Of a stretch of DNA of 53,413 bases, positions 1 through 8,968 are shown piece by piece. The DNA comes from Planctomycetota bacterium (lineage in GTDB: Bacteria; Planctomycetota; Phycisphaerae; SM23-33): contig JACRIL010000152.1 of the NCBI GenBank assembly GCA_016235825.1, forward strand, positions 1 to 53,413, written 5' to 3'. The notes under the pieces are model-generated. The model ran no database searches. It was not told the DNA's origin and was given only the letters and a program-made list of their open reading frames with translations. A program made the translations under genes and the position numbers. The first letter of the stretch is position 1. Each line of letters begins with the position of its first letter.

Positions 1-2
1 TC

Positions 3-134
3 ACCGAGACGCAGAACCGCAATCGGCGCGCACGGCAGTCCCACGTGAAAGCCAAACTCAGGCGGTTACGCAGACTTGGCGTCAAGTTGTATAAGCTGCG
101 ATGCTGCATCATGCCAGAGGAAGTTTCGTTGTAG
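3..134 (+). pseudogene. C-terminal tail of an unidentified basic protein
   Basis: An open frame runs in from the left edge and stops at TAG 132-134. It encodes about 43 residues rich in Arg and Lys, with a heptad-like run of KAKLRRLRRLGVKLYKLR and then CC. It could be the end of a transposase or another DNA-binding protein, given the insertion sequence just to the right, but the part inside the window is too short to name a family. The gene is cut by the window edge, so whether it is intact cannot be judged. Confidence 0.35.
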
Positions 135-159
135 TGTTAGTACTTCGATCGATATTGCA

Positions 160-573
160 TGCTGGAAAGGATGCCTACTTTTGTATATATATTCAACAAA
201 TAGTAATACTACAAATGATTTGCCAACTCTTGCTATAAATAGTTTATTATTTCCTCCGATTATTACTGATTATGAACTTTTTAAAATGGGATATTTTAGT
301 GTAGTCTCGAACGAGCCACTTGATTCTCGCAACACGCTAAAAATACATTATTTCCGTGACGAAATATCATTAGTTGAAAAATATCGTAATGAAAAAGAAA
401 GGGTAGTTGGTAAAGCCGATGTTGTTAAGCAGGGGAATATTTATGGCAAATGGGCATTGGTAACATATATCGGACTTGACGATATAATTGAAAAATATCT
501 CACAATTAAAAACTATCCTATTAATACCGCCCAGTGGTCTTTAGGAAAGTATTCTTCGGCTGCGCTGGTCTAG
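160..573 (+). pseudogene. AT-rich orphan coding fragment
   Basis: This open frame ends at TAG 571-573 and translates to a protein-like sequence with normal hydrophobic and charged alternation, for example VVSNEPLDSRNTLKIHYF and DDIIEKYLTIKNYP. Base composition is far more AT-rich than any neighbouring host gene, so it was probably acquired recently. The only in-frame ATG is at 286, but sensible-looking residues continue upstream to about 160 without a ribosome site. It therefore looks like the 3' part of a gene whose start was lost. No family was recognised. Confidence 0.4.
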
Positions 574-774
574 TGTGCTGGTCCAGCGTTCTTTGTTGAG
601 TAATTGTTCGGGTATTATTCGCAGCCGTTTAGGGCTGTGATGAAGCTTTTTGACAAACAAATATAGAAGGCGCATCGATCAGATCGAGTTGTTGAGGACT
701 AATGCGATTGACAATCAACCTCGGCGCAGACCGGATGTGCAGATCGATTTGCAATCCACGCGGCAAAACTTTGC

Positions 775-1953
775 CTACGCGACGCGATTGAGCGAGACGA
801 CGGGCAGGTTACGGCAGCCGTGATGCCATGCGACAGAAAGGCCAAGTACGACACCGGGCTGCCCGCGAATTTTCGCCTGTGGAGAAGCACAGGCGGAGTC
901 GACCGGCCAGCAAGGTCGAGGCTCAAATCGTGGCCTTCGACACGCGGCCGGTATGCGAAGGTAACGTTCCTGCGGCGTGCGGCCGTGAAGAGTAGTATGC
1001 GGGCGGAAGCGGTTGTGCCAGTCAATATAGTTTTCGGCCTGCCTGATAAACTCCTTACGCCACAGCGGCACGATGGACCGCCTGAAGCATTCATTTTTCA
1101 TGGTCAGGATAAACCGTTCGATGACGGCGATGCTGCCGTGCTTGTGGACCGCGCCGAATCGCGGCCTGATCTTGCGACGCCTGCACCAGCGTTTGAAGGG
1201 CATGCACCAGAACTGGCCGCCCTTGTCGCAGATGATATATCTTGGCAAGGCTTTGGCCTTGCGAATAGCTTTGGCCAGAAAATCCCTGATCTGCCGGCAG
1301 TTTGGCTGCTTGCGGAAGACGGCTATGCCCATAACCTTCCGGGAAAAATGATCGATGATCGCGGCGACCCACCAGCAGAACGGAAAGCATTGCGGCAGGG
1401 CGAACGGCAGCCAGGGTGTCCAGAAGCCGCCGATGGGCACGGTAGTCAGATCGACGTGCCAGACGTGGTTGGGATAGTCGGCTCGAACGACGCGGTCTGA
1501 TTTGCATGGCGTGGCGGAGGCGGCATTGGTATCGCCTGGTTTATTTGAATCGGGCTTTTCTTTGAGCAACCGTCCAACCGTGGACGCAGCCAAGTGCAGG
1601 CCGGCCCGAGCGAGAGTTTGGGCTAACTTGACCTTGCCCAAGGCCGGGCAGACGGCTCTAAGCCGCTGGACGACGTGCCGGACGAAATTCGGGAAGCGAT
1701 TGACCGGGACGGGCATTTTGACGAGCGCGTCCGGGCCGGATTCACCCAGCCGCTTGAACCAGGTTGCCAGAGTATTGGCATCCACGAGAAAAATTTTAGC
1801 CGCCTGTGCGAGCGACCAGCCGCGAGCGGCCTTGAGCGCGAGGATGTCCAATCGCTGATCGGGCGCGTAGTGCGGCCTGTAGAACTGTATATTTTCTCGT
1901 CGTGGGGCGGGCGAGTTTTTTACATCCAGGCTTTTTGGGGTCGGCGGAGGCAA
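775..1953 (-). CDS. IS-type transposase, rve/DDE integrase core
   Basis: A 392-residue transposase that would cut and join the ends of an insertion sequence. The first 120 residues look like a helix-turn-helix region (ARGWSLAQAAKIFLVDANTLATW). An integrase core follows with the expected acidic residues: D in VWHVDLTT, D in IICDKGGQFW, and E in SIAVIERFILTMKNE. The tail beyond residue 320 resembles the beta-rich C-terminal domain of IS481/IS3-like enzymes. The only upstream start in frame is TTG at 1953 with no clear ribosome site, so a different initiation cannot be excluded. I could not identify convincing terminal inverted repeats on either side, so the limits of the element are unknown. 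It separates the flagellar operon from the remnants at the left edge. Confidence 0.8.
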   Translation of the reverse strand: MPPPTPKSLDVKNSPAPRRENIQFYRPHYAPDQRLDILALKAARGWSLAQAAKIFLVDANTLATWFKRLGESGPDALVKMPVPVNRFPNFVRHVVQRLRAVCPALGKVKLAQTLARAGLHLAASTVGRLLKEKPDSNKPGDTNAASATPCKSDRVVRADYPNHVWHVDLTTVPIGGFWTPWLPFALPQCFPFCWWVAAIIDHFSRKVMGIAVFRKQPNCRQIRDFLAKAIRKAKALPRYIICDKGGQFWCMPFKRWCRRRKIRPRFGAVHKHGSIAVIERFILTMKNECFRRSIVPLWRKEFIRQAENYIDWHNRFRPHTTLHGRTPQERYLRIPAACRRPRFEPRPCWPVDSACASPQAKIRGQPGVVLGLSVAWHHGCRNLPVVSLNRVA

Positions 1954-2155
1954 AGGCGAGGCGGAAAATTTTACAACTATTTTAATATCAGGCTGTTATG
2001 CGCAGTTTTTTTGCCGTGGCGGGTGAAGTTCCACAATAAGGCTGTGTTTGGAATCCAGGCATAACGGTCTGCCGCGGCGGCGGTTATATCGGATGCGGAA
2101 ATTTTTGCGGGCGGTGCGGAAGGAAGTTCCTGTCGCCGGAATAACTTAAGGTTTG

Positions 2156-2172
2156 TTGGCATGATATGTGCA
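2156..2172 (+). promoter_or_regulatory. candidate sigma-54 promoter before fliO
   Basis: TTGGCATGATATGTGCA has GG at 2158-2159 and GC at 2170-2171, separated by exactly 10 nt as in -24/-12 promoters. It differs from the consensus at two positions. A start about 12 nt after the GC would fall near 2183, right at the ATG chosen for fliO, which would make the transcript leaderless. That coincidence is either informative or a warning that the match is by chance. Confidence 0.3.
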
Positions 2173-2183
2173 TATTTGGGGGT

Positions 2184-2813
2184 ATGCTGAAATATTGGAC
2201 TGCGCACATTCTGGCTGGACGGCTCGGCTCACTGGCGATTTGCCTGGGCTGCGTCCTGTTGATATCGGTGCAAGGGAGCTGCCAGCAGGGCCTGAACGTG
2301 CAGTCGCCGGGGGCCGGCGAGACGAAGACGTCCACCGCGGCCGGTCAGCCGGCGACGGCTCCGGTTTCCATGCAGCCGGCGTCGGCGCCTGTAACAGGCG
2401 CGGCCCAGCAGGGCGGGCTGAAAAATCTCACGGGCCGGCTCGACGCGCCCAGGGATTCCAGGCAGACAAAGCAGGGCGACGTGGGGGACCTGGCATGGCA
2501 GACCATCGGATATACCATCCTGATATTGCTGCTGGGCGGGGCTGTGATAATCCTGGCCAGACGGCTGCTGCCAAAGTTGGGGCTTGCCCCGGCCGGCGGC
2601 AGAAACGTAAAGCTGCTGGAGACGGTCAGCCTGAATCCCCGCCAGCGGGTGCATCTGCTGAAGGTGGGCGGCAGGCGGATACTGGTGGGAAGCTGCCGCG
2701 ATTCGCTTTCGATGCTGGCCGACGTAACCGAACAGACTGAGCCGTCGCAGCAGGATCAGTCGGCCGGGCAGCCGGTTGCGGCGGTCCAATCGGCCGGGAA
2801 AGGCGAGGAATGA
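2184..2813 (+). CDS. fliO: flagellar biosynthesis protein FliO
   Basis: FliO is a bitopic membrane protein that helps assemble the FliP ring of the flagellar export gate. The product (209 residues from this start) has a hydrophobic signal-like N-terminus ending near SVQGSC, then a long Pro/Ala/Gln-rich spacer. A single membrane segment (TIGYTILILLLGGAVIIL, about residue 110) follows, and then the typical cytoplasmic SH3-like part with VKLLETVSLNPRQRVHLLKV. An ATG at 2166 would add six residues but lies inside a possible sigma-54 promoter; the ATG at 2184 follows a G-rich stretch. The stop overlaps the fliP start (ATGA), so the two are translationally coupled. Confidence 0.85.
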   Translation: MLKYWTAHILAGRLGSLAICLGCVLLISVQGSCQQGLNVQSPGAGETKTSTAAGQPATAPVSMQPASAPVTGAAQQGGLKNLTGRLDAPRDSRQTKQGDVGDLAWQTIGYTILILLLGGAVIILARRLLPKLGLAPAGGRNVKLLETVSLNPRQRVHLLKVGGRRILVGSCRDSLSMLADVTEQTEPSQQDQSAGQPVAAVQSAGKGEE

Positions 2814-3616
2814 AGATCGGGGCCATTATCATTTCGACGGGCGTGCTGATGGCCCTTGCGGCCCCGCGGGAGGCCTTTGCCCAGCAGCCGGCCACCGCGC
2901 CGGCGGCTTCGCCCGCCCAAGCCATGCCCTCGGTAACCGAGATGGTCCAAGCGCTCGACAAGGCGTCCAGCAAGGAGGCCTCCGGCAAGGACTGGTCCTC
3001 GCCGGTGCGTCTTGCGGTCATTTTCGGCATCCTGGCGATCCTGCCGAGCCTGCTGGTCATGATAACGTCGTTCACGCGGATCGTGATCGTGCTGTCGTTC
3101 GTGCGGCGGGCGCTCTCGACGCAGACCATCCCGCCGACGATCGCGATCATAGGCCTGGCGCTGTTCCTGACTCTGTTCACGATGGCCCCGACCTTCGAGC
3201 GGATAAACCAGGCGGCGATACAGCCGTATCTTACCGACAAGATATCGTTCCAGGACGCGATGGAGAAGGGCAAGGACCCGCTCAAGGAGTTCATGCTCCG
3301 CCAGACCAAGGAGAGCGACCTTGGGATGTTCGTGGACATGGCTGGCATTGCCCCGCCGAACGCGCCGGCAGATCTGCCGATGCACGTGGTTATACCGGCC
3401 TTCGCGATAAGCGAGTTCCGCACAGCCTTCGAGATGGGCTGCCTGCTTTTCATCCCGTTCCTGGTGATCGACCTGGTTATTTCGGGCATTCTGCTCAGCA
3501 CGGGCATGATGATGCTGCCGCCGGTGATGATCTCGCTGCCTCTGAAGATCATCCTGTTCGTCCTGGTGGACGGCTGGCGGCTGCTGGTGGAGACCCTTGT
3601 CAGCAGCTTCAGATAG
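2810..3616 (+). CDS. fliP: flagellar export gate protein FliP
   Basis: FliP forms the core of the inner-membrane export gate with FliQ and FliR. At 268 residues it has family length. It starts with a cleavable signal peptide (about residues 1-24, ending AFAQQ), as in other FliP proteins. The conserved block with FTRIVIVLSFVRRALSTQ and the four membrane segments are present, including the C-terminal GMMMLPPVMISLPLKIILF region. It overlaps fliO by 4 bp and is 15 bp from fliQ. Confidence 0.96.
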   Translation: MKIGAIIISTGVLMALAAPREAFAQQPATAPAASPAQAMPSVTEMVQALDKASSKEASGKDWSSPVRLAVIFGILAILPSLLVMITSFTRIVIVLSFVRRALSTQTIPPTIAIIGLALFLTLFTMAPTFERINQAAIQPYLTDKISFQDAMEKGKDPLKEFMLRQTKESDLGMFVDMAGIAPPNAPADLPMHVVIPAFAISEFRTAFEMGCLLFIPFLVIDLVISGILLSTGMMMLPPVMISLPLKIILFVLVDGWRLLVETLVSSFR

Positions 3617-3631
3617 CTGAGGTTAAACGCA

Positions 3632-3901
3632 ATGACAGACGACCTGATATTGAGCGTGAGCAGACGGGCGCTGGAAGTAACGCTGATCGCGTCGCTGCCT
3701 ATCCTGATAGTGGCGACGGTCGTGGGCGTCATAACGGCGATGCTCCAGGCGGTTACGTCGATACGCGACATGACGGCCGGCATGGTGATAAAGATGGCGG
3801 CGGTGGGCATATCGGCCCTGATTTTCGGCGGCTGGATGCTCCAGCAGATCGTCGCGTTCACGGTGGAGATTTTCAACCAGATGCATTCGGTGGTGCCCTG
3901 A
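3632..3901 (+). CDS. fliQ: flagellar export gate protein FliQ
   Basis: An 89-residue protein with two membrane hairpin segments, the standard FliQ size and topology. Recognisable residues include TLIASLPILIVATVVGVITAMLQA, followed by a hydrophilic turn and a second helix (MAAVGISALIFGGWMLQQIV). FliQ packs around the outside of the FliP5-FliR1 complex. The gene sits 15 bp after fliP and 2 bp before the fliR ATG. Confidence 0.95.
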   Translation: MTDDLILSVSRRALEVTLIASLPILIVATVVGVITAMLQAVTSIRDMTAGMVIKMAAVGISALIFGGWMLQQIVAFTVEIFNQMHSVVP

Positions 3902-3903
3902 AA

Positions 3904-4659
3904 ATGGATAGCTGGTTCCCGATAATCCTGCCGTTTGTGCTGCTGCTGGCGCGGATAACGGCGTTCTTCGCGGTTTTGCCTGTCTTCGGCTGGACGCCGC
4001 TGCCCGTCTTCGTCCGGGCCGGAATAGCCGTGTTGATAGCGGTCTTTTTCTACCTGAACATTCCGGCGGCCGGGCCGGAGGTTTATGGGCTTTCGTGGCT
4101 TGGCGGGATAATCGCGGTAATCCAGGAGATAATTATCGGGATCGGGCTGGGCCTGACGGCGAACTTCCTTTATATGGCGGTGCAGATGTGCGGGCACGTG
4201 GCGGCCCAACAGATGGGAATGGCCGACGCGGGGGTCATAAACCCGGCCACAGGCGAGGAAGGCGAGACAATGGCCCTGTTCATGGAGATGAGCTTCCTGG
4301 TCTGTTTCCTGGTTGCGGGGGGCCACCAGCTTCTGATCTGGCTGCTGGCCAGCAGCTACAAGGCCTTTCCATTGGCAAGTCCGCCCGACGTCGGGGCTTT
4401 GGCGCAAGTTCTGCTGGCGGCGGGTTCTGCGATGTTCATCTTCGCCATCAAGCTGTCGGCCCCGGTTCTGGCGGCTTTTGTGGTGATTATCGTGGCGATG
4501 GCGATTCTGGCACGGATTTTGCCTGAAATGAACATATTGTTCGAGAGTTTCCCGATCCGGGTCGGGATCGGCTTTTTAATGGCGGCGGCTATGCTGCCGC
4601 TTTTGCAGACATATACAGGCGAGATGAGCCTTTGGCTGCAGGGAATTATCGCGTCCTGA
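3904..4659 (+). CDS. fliR: flagellar export gate protein FliR
   Basis: The 251-residue product has about six membrane segments and ends in the expected helix. The conserved middle, with GLGLTANFLYMAVQMCG and then GHVAAQQMGMADAGVINP, marks the family. The ATG at 3904 lies 2 bp after the fliQ stop and matches the N-terminus of other FliR proteins; the reading frame stays open far upstream but that part is the shadow of fliP. FliR caps the FliP ring and contacts FlhB, whose gene follows after 20 bp. Confidence 0.95.
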   Translation: MDSWFPIILPFVLLLARITAFFAVLPVFGWTPLPVFVRAGIAVLIAVFFYLNIPAAGPEVYGLSWLGGIIAVIQEIIIGIGLGLTANFLYMAVQMCGHVAAQQMGMADAGVINPATGEEGETMALFMEMSFLVCFLVAGGHQLLIWLLASSYKAFPLASPPDVGALAQVLLAAGSAMFIFAIKLSAPVLAAFVVIIVAMAILARILPEMNILFESFPIRVGIGFLMAAAMLPLLQTYTGEMSLWLQGIIAS

Positions 4660-4679
4660 CCTGAGGAAGCAACCTTAAA

Positions 4680-5777
4680 ATGGCTGAACAATCGACAGGC
4701 GAACGCACAGAAAAACCGACCGCCAAACGGTTGGGCGACGCTCGGGCTGAGGGCAGGATTCCTGACAGCCAGGAACTGCCCCATGCCTTCATGGTCGGCA
4801 CGATCCTGCTGGTTCTTTCGCTGGCCGGAGCGGGCCTGTTCGGGTGGTTCAAGGGCATTCTGGAGAGGGGCCTTCGCGCCCAGGCCACGTCGGTCAATGG
4901 CACAAACGCCATTGAATCGCTGCTGTACTGGCAGAGCGTCGAGGTGCTGATAAAGCTCATCCCGTTCATGATAGGGGCGTTGGCGGCGTCGGTGGCCGGC
5001 AGCCTGCTGGTCAGCGGCTGGGGCTTTTCGACCAAGGCGCTTCGCTGGGATCTGTCCAGGCTGAATCCGATCACGGGCTTCAAGAACCTTTTCTCCATGA
5101 AAATGGTGGTGAACGTGTTGATCTCGATGGCCAAGTTGACGGTTATCGCGATAGTGATATGGGTTTACCTGAGGGACCGGATGCAGGAAATGATGGACCT
5201 GCGATGGGCTACCCCGCTGGCTTCGGCGATGGTGATGGCCGAACTGGTCTTCGGGCTGCTGCTGCGGTTCGCAATCTGCCTGTTGGTCATAGCCGGCATA
5301 GACGTGGCCTACCAGAAATGGAACTACATGCGGGAACTGCGGATGACCAAGCAGGAGGTCAAGGACGAGATGAAGAACCAGGAGATGCCCGCCGAGGCCC
5401 GCGCCAAGATTCGCACCAAGCAGATGGCCATGAGCCGCCAGCGGATGATGAAGAAGGTCCCCAAGGCCGACGTGGTCATAACCAACCCGACCCACTACGC
5501 CGTGGCGCTGCAATACGACAGCGACACCATGATGGCTCCCAAAGTGGTGGCCAAGGGCGCCGACCTGCTGTGCGAGCGGATCAAGCAGATAGCGGCGGAA
5601 CACAATATTCCGATCGTCCGGCGGCCCGAACTGGCCCGGGCGATCTACAGCACCGTCGAGTTGGACGAGTACATACCCGAGGCCCTCTACGTGGCCGTGG
5701 CGGAAGTCCTGGCGATGATCTTCCGCCTGCGGTCCCGCCGGCAGCGGGCTGAAGCGACGATAAACGTGGCCAAATGA
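4680..5777 (+). CDS. flhB: flagellar export switch protein FlhB
   Basis: FlhB switches the export machine from rod/hook to filament substrates after cutting itself. The 365-residue protein starts with the hydrophilic EQSTGERTEKPTAKR leader typical of the family, has four membrane segments, and carries the self-cleavage motif NPTH at residues 269-272 followed by YAVALQY. The tail after cleavage runs to about residue 365. All autocatalytic residues are intact. The stop overlaps the first possible flhA start by 4 bp. Confidence 0.96.
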   Translation: MAEQSTGERTEKPTAKRLGDARAEGRIPDSQELPHAFMVGTILLVLSLAGAGLFGWFKGILERGLRAQATSVNGTNAIESLLYWQSVEVLIKLIPFMIGALAASVAGSLLVSGWGFSTKALRWDLSRLNPITGFKNLFSMKMVVNVLISMAKLTVIAIVIWVYLRDRMQEMMDLRWATPLASAMVMAELVFGLLLRFAICLLVIAGIDVAYQKWNYMRELRMTKQEVKDEMKNQEMPAEARAKIRTKQMAMSRQRMMKKVPKADVVITNPTHYAVALQYDSDTMMAPKVVAKGADLLCERIKQIAAEHNIPIVRRPELARAIYSTVELDEYIPEALYVAVAEVLAMIFRLRSRRQRAEATINVAK

Positions 5778-7927
5778 ACGGAAAAGGCAAGACAACAATG
5801 GCGCAGTTGCCATCGCCGGCCATGCCGGGCGGAGTGCTTGGCAGGCTGATCGCCAGCAACGACATCGTCTTCGCGATGGGCGTGGCGATGGTCCTGGCCA
5901 CCCTGCTGGTGCCTCTGCCGACGTTCATGATGGACGTCCTGCTGGCGTGCAGCCTTGCGGTCTCGATCGCCACGCTCATCATCGTCCTGTCGCAGCGCGA
6001 GGCGATCGACTTTTCCACGTTCCCGTCGCTGCTGCTGTTTCTGACGCTGTTCCGCGTCGCGCTGAACGTGGCCTCGACCAGGCTGATCCTCATGCAGGGC
6101 GACGCCGGGCACATCATCCTGACGTTCGGCAACTTCGTGGCGGGCGGCAGCCTTGTGATAGGGCTGGTCATCTTCCTGATCATCGTGGTGATCCAGTTCA
6201 TCGTTATCACGAAAGGCGCCGAGCGCATCAGCGAGGTGGCGGCCAGGTTCAACCTGGACGCGATGCCCGGCAAGCAGATGGCCATCGACGCCGACCTTAA
6301 CGCCGGGCTGATCGGCGAGGACGAGGCCAAGGCCCGCCGGGCCAAGATCGTCAAGGAGAGCGAGTTCTACGGGGCGATGGACGGCGCCAGCAAGTTCATC
6401 CGCGGCGACGCCGTCGCGGGGCTGGTCATTGTGCTGGTCAACATCTGCGGCGGCTTTCTGATGGGCTTAAGCAAGGACATGTCCCCGGCCGAATCCATCC
6501 GGCGGTACGTCATCCTGGCCATCGGCGACGGCCTGGTCAGCCAGATTCCGGCCGTCATCGTCGCCACCGCGTCGGGCTTCCTTATCACCAAGACGGCCAC
6601 GCAGACGTCGCTGAGCACAGACCTGGTCCGCCAGATGCTGTTCCGAAGCCGGCCTATCGGCATCGCGGCGTTCCTGATGGGCGCCATGATCTTCGTGCCT
6701 GGTTTCCCGAAGATACCGTTTGCGCTTCTGGCCATCGGCGCCGGACTGCTTTCGCGGGCCATCGCCTCGCACGAGAAGTCCCAAGGCGCCGAGAAGGAAA
6801 AGGCCAAGCCCAAGGAAGCCGCCGGCGCCAAGCCCGACGAAATTCCGATCGAGGAGCTTCTGGACGTGGACCGCATCTGCATCCAGGTCGGCTCGAAGCT
6901 GATCCGGCTGATCGACCCGCGGCGCGAGGGCAGCCTGGCGCACCGGATAACGCCGCTGCGCCGCATGTTCGCGCAGCAGTTCGGCATCGTGCTTCCGCTG
7001 GTCCGCCTGCGCGACAACGTGAACATGGACCCCAACACCTACGAGATACGGATCAATAACCACGTGGTCGCCGGCGGGCGTCTGGAGCCCGAGAAGCTGC
7101 TGGCGATGGACCTGGGCGCGGTGAGCAAGCCTGTGCCCGGCACGGCGGCCCAGGAGCCGGTGTTCAACCTGCCGGCGCTGTGGATCACCCCGGACCTGAA
7201 GGAACAGGCCGAGATCAACGGCTATACCGTGGTCGATCCGGAGACGATCCCCGTAACGCACCTGTCGGAGACGCTGAGGCGGCACGCGTGCGAATTGCTG
7301 TCCCGCGACGACGTGCAGAAGCTGGTGGACCGCCTGAAGGAAAAGCAGCCGGCGGTTGTAACCGGCATCGTCGGGGAGATCGTCCCGATGAGCCTGCTGC
7401 ACCGCGTGCTCCAGAACCTCCTGCGGGACGGCATACCCATCCGCGATCTGCCGCAGATACTGGAGACTTTGGGCGACAACGCCCCGCGGACCAAGGACGC
7501 CGCGGTGCTGACCGAGCTTGTCCGCAAGAGGCTGGCGCGGACCATAACCGAGCAGTTCAGCGTCGCCGGCAAGCTCACGGCGATCGTGCTGGAACCCAAC
7601 CTTGAATACGAGCTTCGCAGCAGCCTGGCCAAGGCCGGCGAAGGCGAAACGCTCGCGATGGCGCCCGACCGCACGATGGAACTGGGCAAGAAGATATCCG
7701 AGGCCTGGACCAAGGCCATGGAAATGGGCTTCGACAAGGCCGTTATGCTTTGCGACTACCGCGTCAGGCCGCACCTTGCGAGCCTGGCGGCCAGGCATGT
7801 GCCGCAACTGCCCGTGCTGGCCTACGACGAAGTGGTGGTCGGCACGCGGATCGACTCGATAAACACGGTCGCGCTTCAACTGAGGCTCCAGACAGAAACA
7901 TCGCCGCAGACGGCGCCGTCGGCGTAA
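5774..7927 (+). CDS. flhA: flagellar export ring protein FlhA
   Basis: FlhA (717 residues) forms the nonameric ring that couples the proton gradient to export and docks chaperone-substrate complexes. About eight N-terminal membrane segments surround the conserved FHIPEP loop, seen here as EVAARFNLDAMPGKQMAIDA around residues 155-175. A charged linker rich in Lys/Glu/Ala lies near residue 340, followed by the cytoplasmic four-subdomain part ending in a long helix. The first ATG overlaps flhB by 4 bp; the ATG at 5798 (MAQLP) is an equally good start. No flhF or flhG follows. Confidence 0.95.
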   Translation: MNGKGKTTMAQLPSPAMPGGVLGRLIASNDIVFAMGVAMVLATLLVPLPTFMMDVLLACSLAVSIATLIIVLSQREAIDFSTFPSLLLFLTLFRVALNVASTRLILMQGDAGHIILTFGNFVAGGSLVIGLVIFLIIVVIQFIVITKGAERISEVAARFNLDAMPGKQMAIDADLNAGLIGEDEAKARRAKIVKESEFYGAMDGASKFIRGDAVAGLVIVLVNICGGFLMGLSKDMSPAESIRRYVILAIGDGLVSQIPAVIVATASGFLITKTATQTSLSTDLVRQMLFRSRPIGIAAFLMGAMIFVPGFPKIPFALLAIGAGLLSRAIASHEKSQGAEKEKAKPKEAAGAKPDEIPIEELLDVDRICIQVGSKLIRLIDPRREGSLAHRITPLRRMFAQQFGIVLPLVRLRDNVNMDPNTYEIRINNHVVAGGRLEPEKLLAMDLGAVSKPVPGTAAQEPVFNLPALWITPDLKEQAEINGYTVVDPETIPVTHLSETLRRHACELLSRDDVQKLVDRLKEKQPAVVTGIVGEIVPMSLLHRVLQNLLRDGIPIRDLPQILETLGDNAPRTKDAAVLTELVRKRLARTITEQFSVAGKLTAIVLEPNLEYELRSSLAKAGEGETLAMAPDRTMELGKKISEAWTKAMEMGFDKAVMLCDYRVRPHLASLAARHVPQLPVLAYDEVVVGTRIDSINTVALQLRLQTETSPQTAPSA

Positions 7928-7956
7928 AATACGAATATGGAAGGTCGAACCTGTAA

Positions 7957-8205
7957 ATGACGGGAAACGGACAGATAGCCGGAGCGGCGGCTTGCGGCGT
8001 ATTTCTCCTGCTGGCGCTGGTCGGCTGGATAAGCGGGCAGTCGGCGTGGGTCTGCGCGTGGCGGGCCCTGGCCGGAGCGGCCGGCCTGTATGTCCTTATC
8101 CGGGTCGTTTCCTGGATTGTCTGGAAGATAGTTGTGGATGTGGTGGCCAGGAATCAGGCCGCACAATCCAAACTGAGGAACGGCGGCAATGACAACAGAA
8201 GCTGA
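7957..8205 (+). CDS. small two-helix membrane protein in the flagellar operon
   Basis: An 82-residue unknown with two membrane helices (about residues 8-25 and 35-60, rich in Trp, Leu and Val) and a short basic cytoplasmic tail. It lies between flhA and fliA and overlaps the fliA start by 17 bp, so it is almost certainly co-transcribed and probably coupled to fliA. The position suggests a flagellar role, but nothing in the sequence shows what it does. Confidence 0.7.
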   Translation: MTGNGQIAGAAACGVFLLLALVGWISGQSAWVCAWRALAGAAGLYVLIRVVSWIVWKIVVDVVARNQAAQSKLRNGGNDNRS

Positions 8206-8968
8206 AAAAAAGAGCTCAGGCGCCGCCGACGCCCTGAAGGCGCGGGCCAGCCAGGCCTACAGCAGGCAGACGCGCGAGATGCAGGAGGAAAAGTGGATCA
8301 TCGACCACCTGCCCCTGGTCCGGCACATCGTCAACAAGCTGACCTCGCAACTGATGTGCAAGGTGGAGCTTGACGACCTGATCTCCGCCGGCACGCTTGG
8401 GCTGGTCAAGGCCGCCAGGGCCTACGACCAGTCGATGGAAGCCGAGTTCAAGACCTACGCCTACATACGGGTCAGCGGCGCGGTGATAGACGAGATACGC
8501 AGGCGGTCGTTCGTGCCGTCGGCGGTGCACAACCAGATTCAGAACATCCAGTGGGTTTATCGCAAGTTTGCCGCCGAGAACGGCAGGCCTCCGGGCGACG
8601 AGGAACTGGCCGAGGCGGTCGGCGTGCCGCTGGACCAGCTTTACAAGACGTTTGAGGCGGCCAGGAGGCAGCATTTCCTGTCGATTCACGGCATGAGCGA
8701 CGAGCAGGCCGTGCTGGGGCCTCTGGCCCCGCTGGACGAGGGCGTCAACCCGGCCGACCAGGTCGAGCAGTCCGAAATGCTCGAACGGCTCACCAGCGCC
8801 ATCCAGGAATTGCCCGAGCGCGACCGCGTCATCCTGCTGCTGTATTACGAGCGGGACCTGACCATGAAAGAGACGGCCAAGGTCCTGGGAGTTACCGAGT
8901 CGCGAGTCAGCCAGCTTCACGCGGCGGCAATATTCAAGCTGTCAATGAAACTGAAAGGGACCGAATGA
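8189..8968 (+). CDS. fliA: flagellar sigma factor FliA (sigma-28)
   Basis: A 259-residue group 3 sigma factor that directs RNA polymerase to late flagellar promoters. Region 2 covers roughly residues 35-110 with LVRHIVNKLTSQL, DDLISAGTLGLVKAARAYD and FKTYAYIRVSGAVIDEIRR. Region 3 includes AENGRPPGDEELAEAVGV, and region 4 has LPERDRVILLLYYERDLTMK with the helix-turn-helix TAKVLGVTESRVSQLHA. Its inhibitor FlgM is encoded about 2 kb downstream in the same block. Confidence 0.95.
   Translation: MTTEAEKKSSGAADALKARASQAYSRQTREMQEEKWIIDHLPLVRHIVNKLTSQLMCKVELDDLISAGTLGLVKAARAYDQSMEAEFKTYAYIRVSGAVIDEIRRRSFVPSAVHNQIQNIQWVYRKFAAENGRPPGDEELAEAVGVPLDQLYKTFEAARRQHFLSIHGMSDEQAVLGPLAPLDEGVNPADQVEQSEMLERLTSAIQELPERDRVILLLYYERDLTMKETAKVLGVTESRVSQLHAAAIFKLSMKLKGTE

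Noticed and set aside
574..774. Small coding region or insertion-sequence end left of the transposase
   Set aside because: Short direct and inverted repeats of GCTGGTC occur near 560-595, but no matching copy was found on the other side of the transposase gene.
4356..5813. Long minus-strand open frame opposite fliR and flhB
   Set aside because: It lies against two certain flagellar genes and has a His/Gln/Arg-rich sequence typical of antisense shadows.
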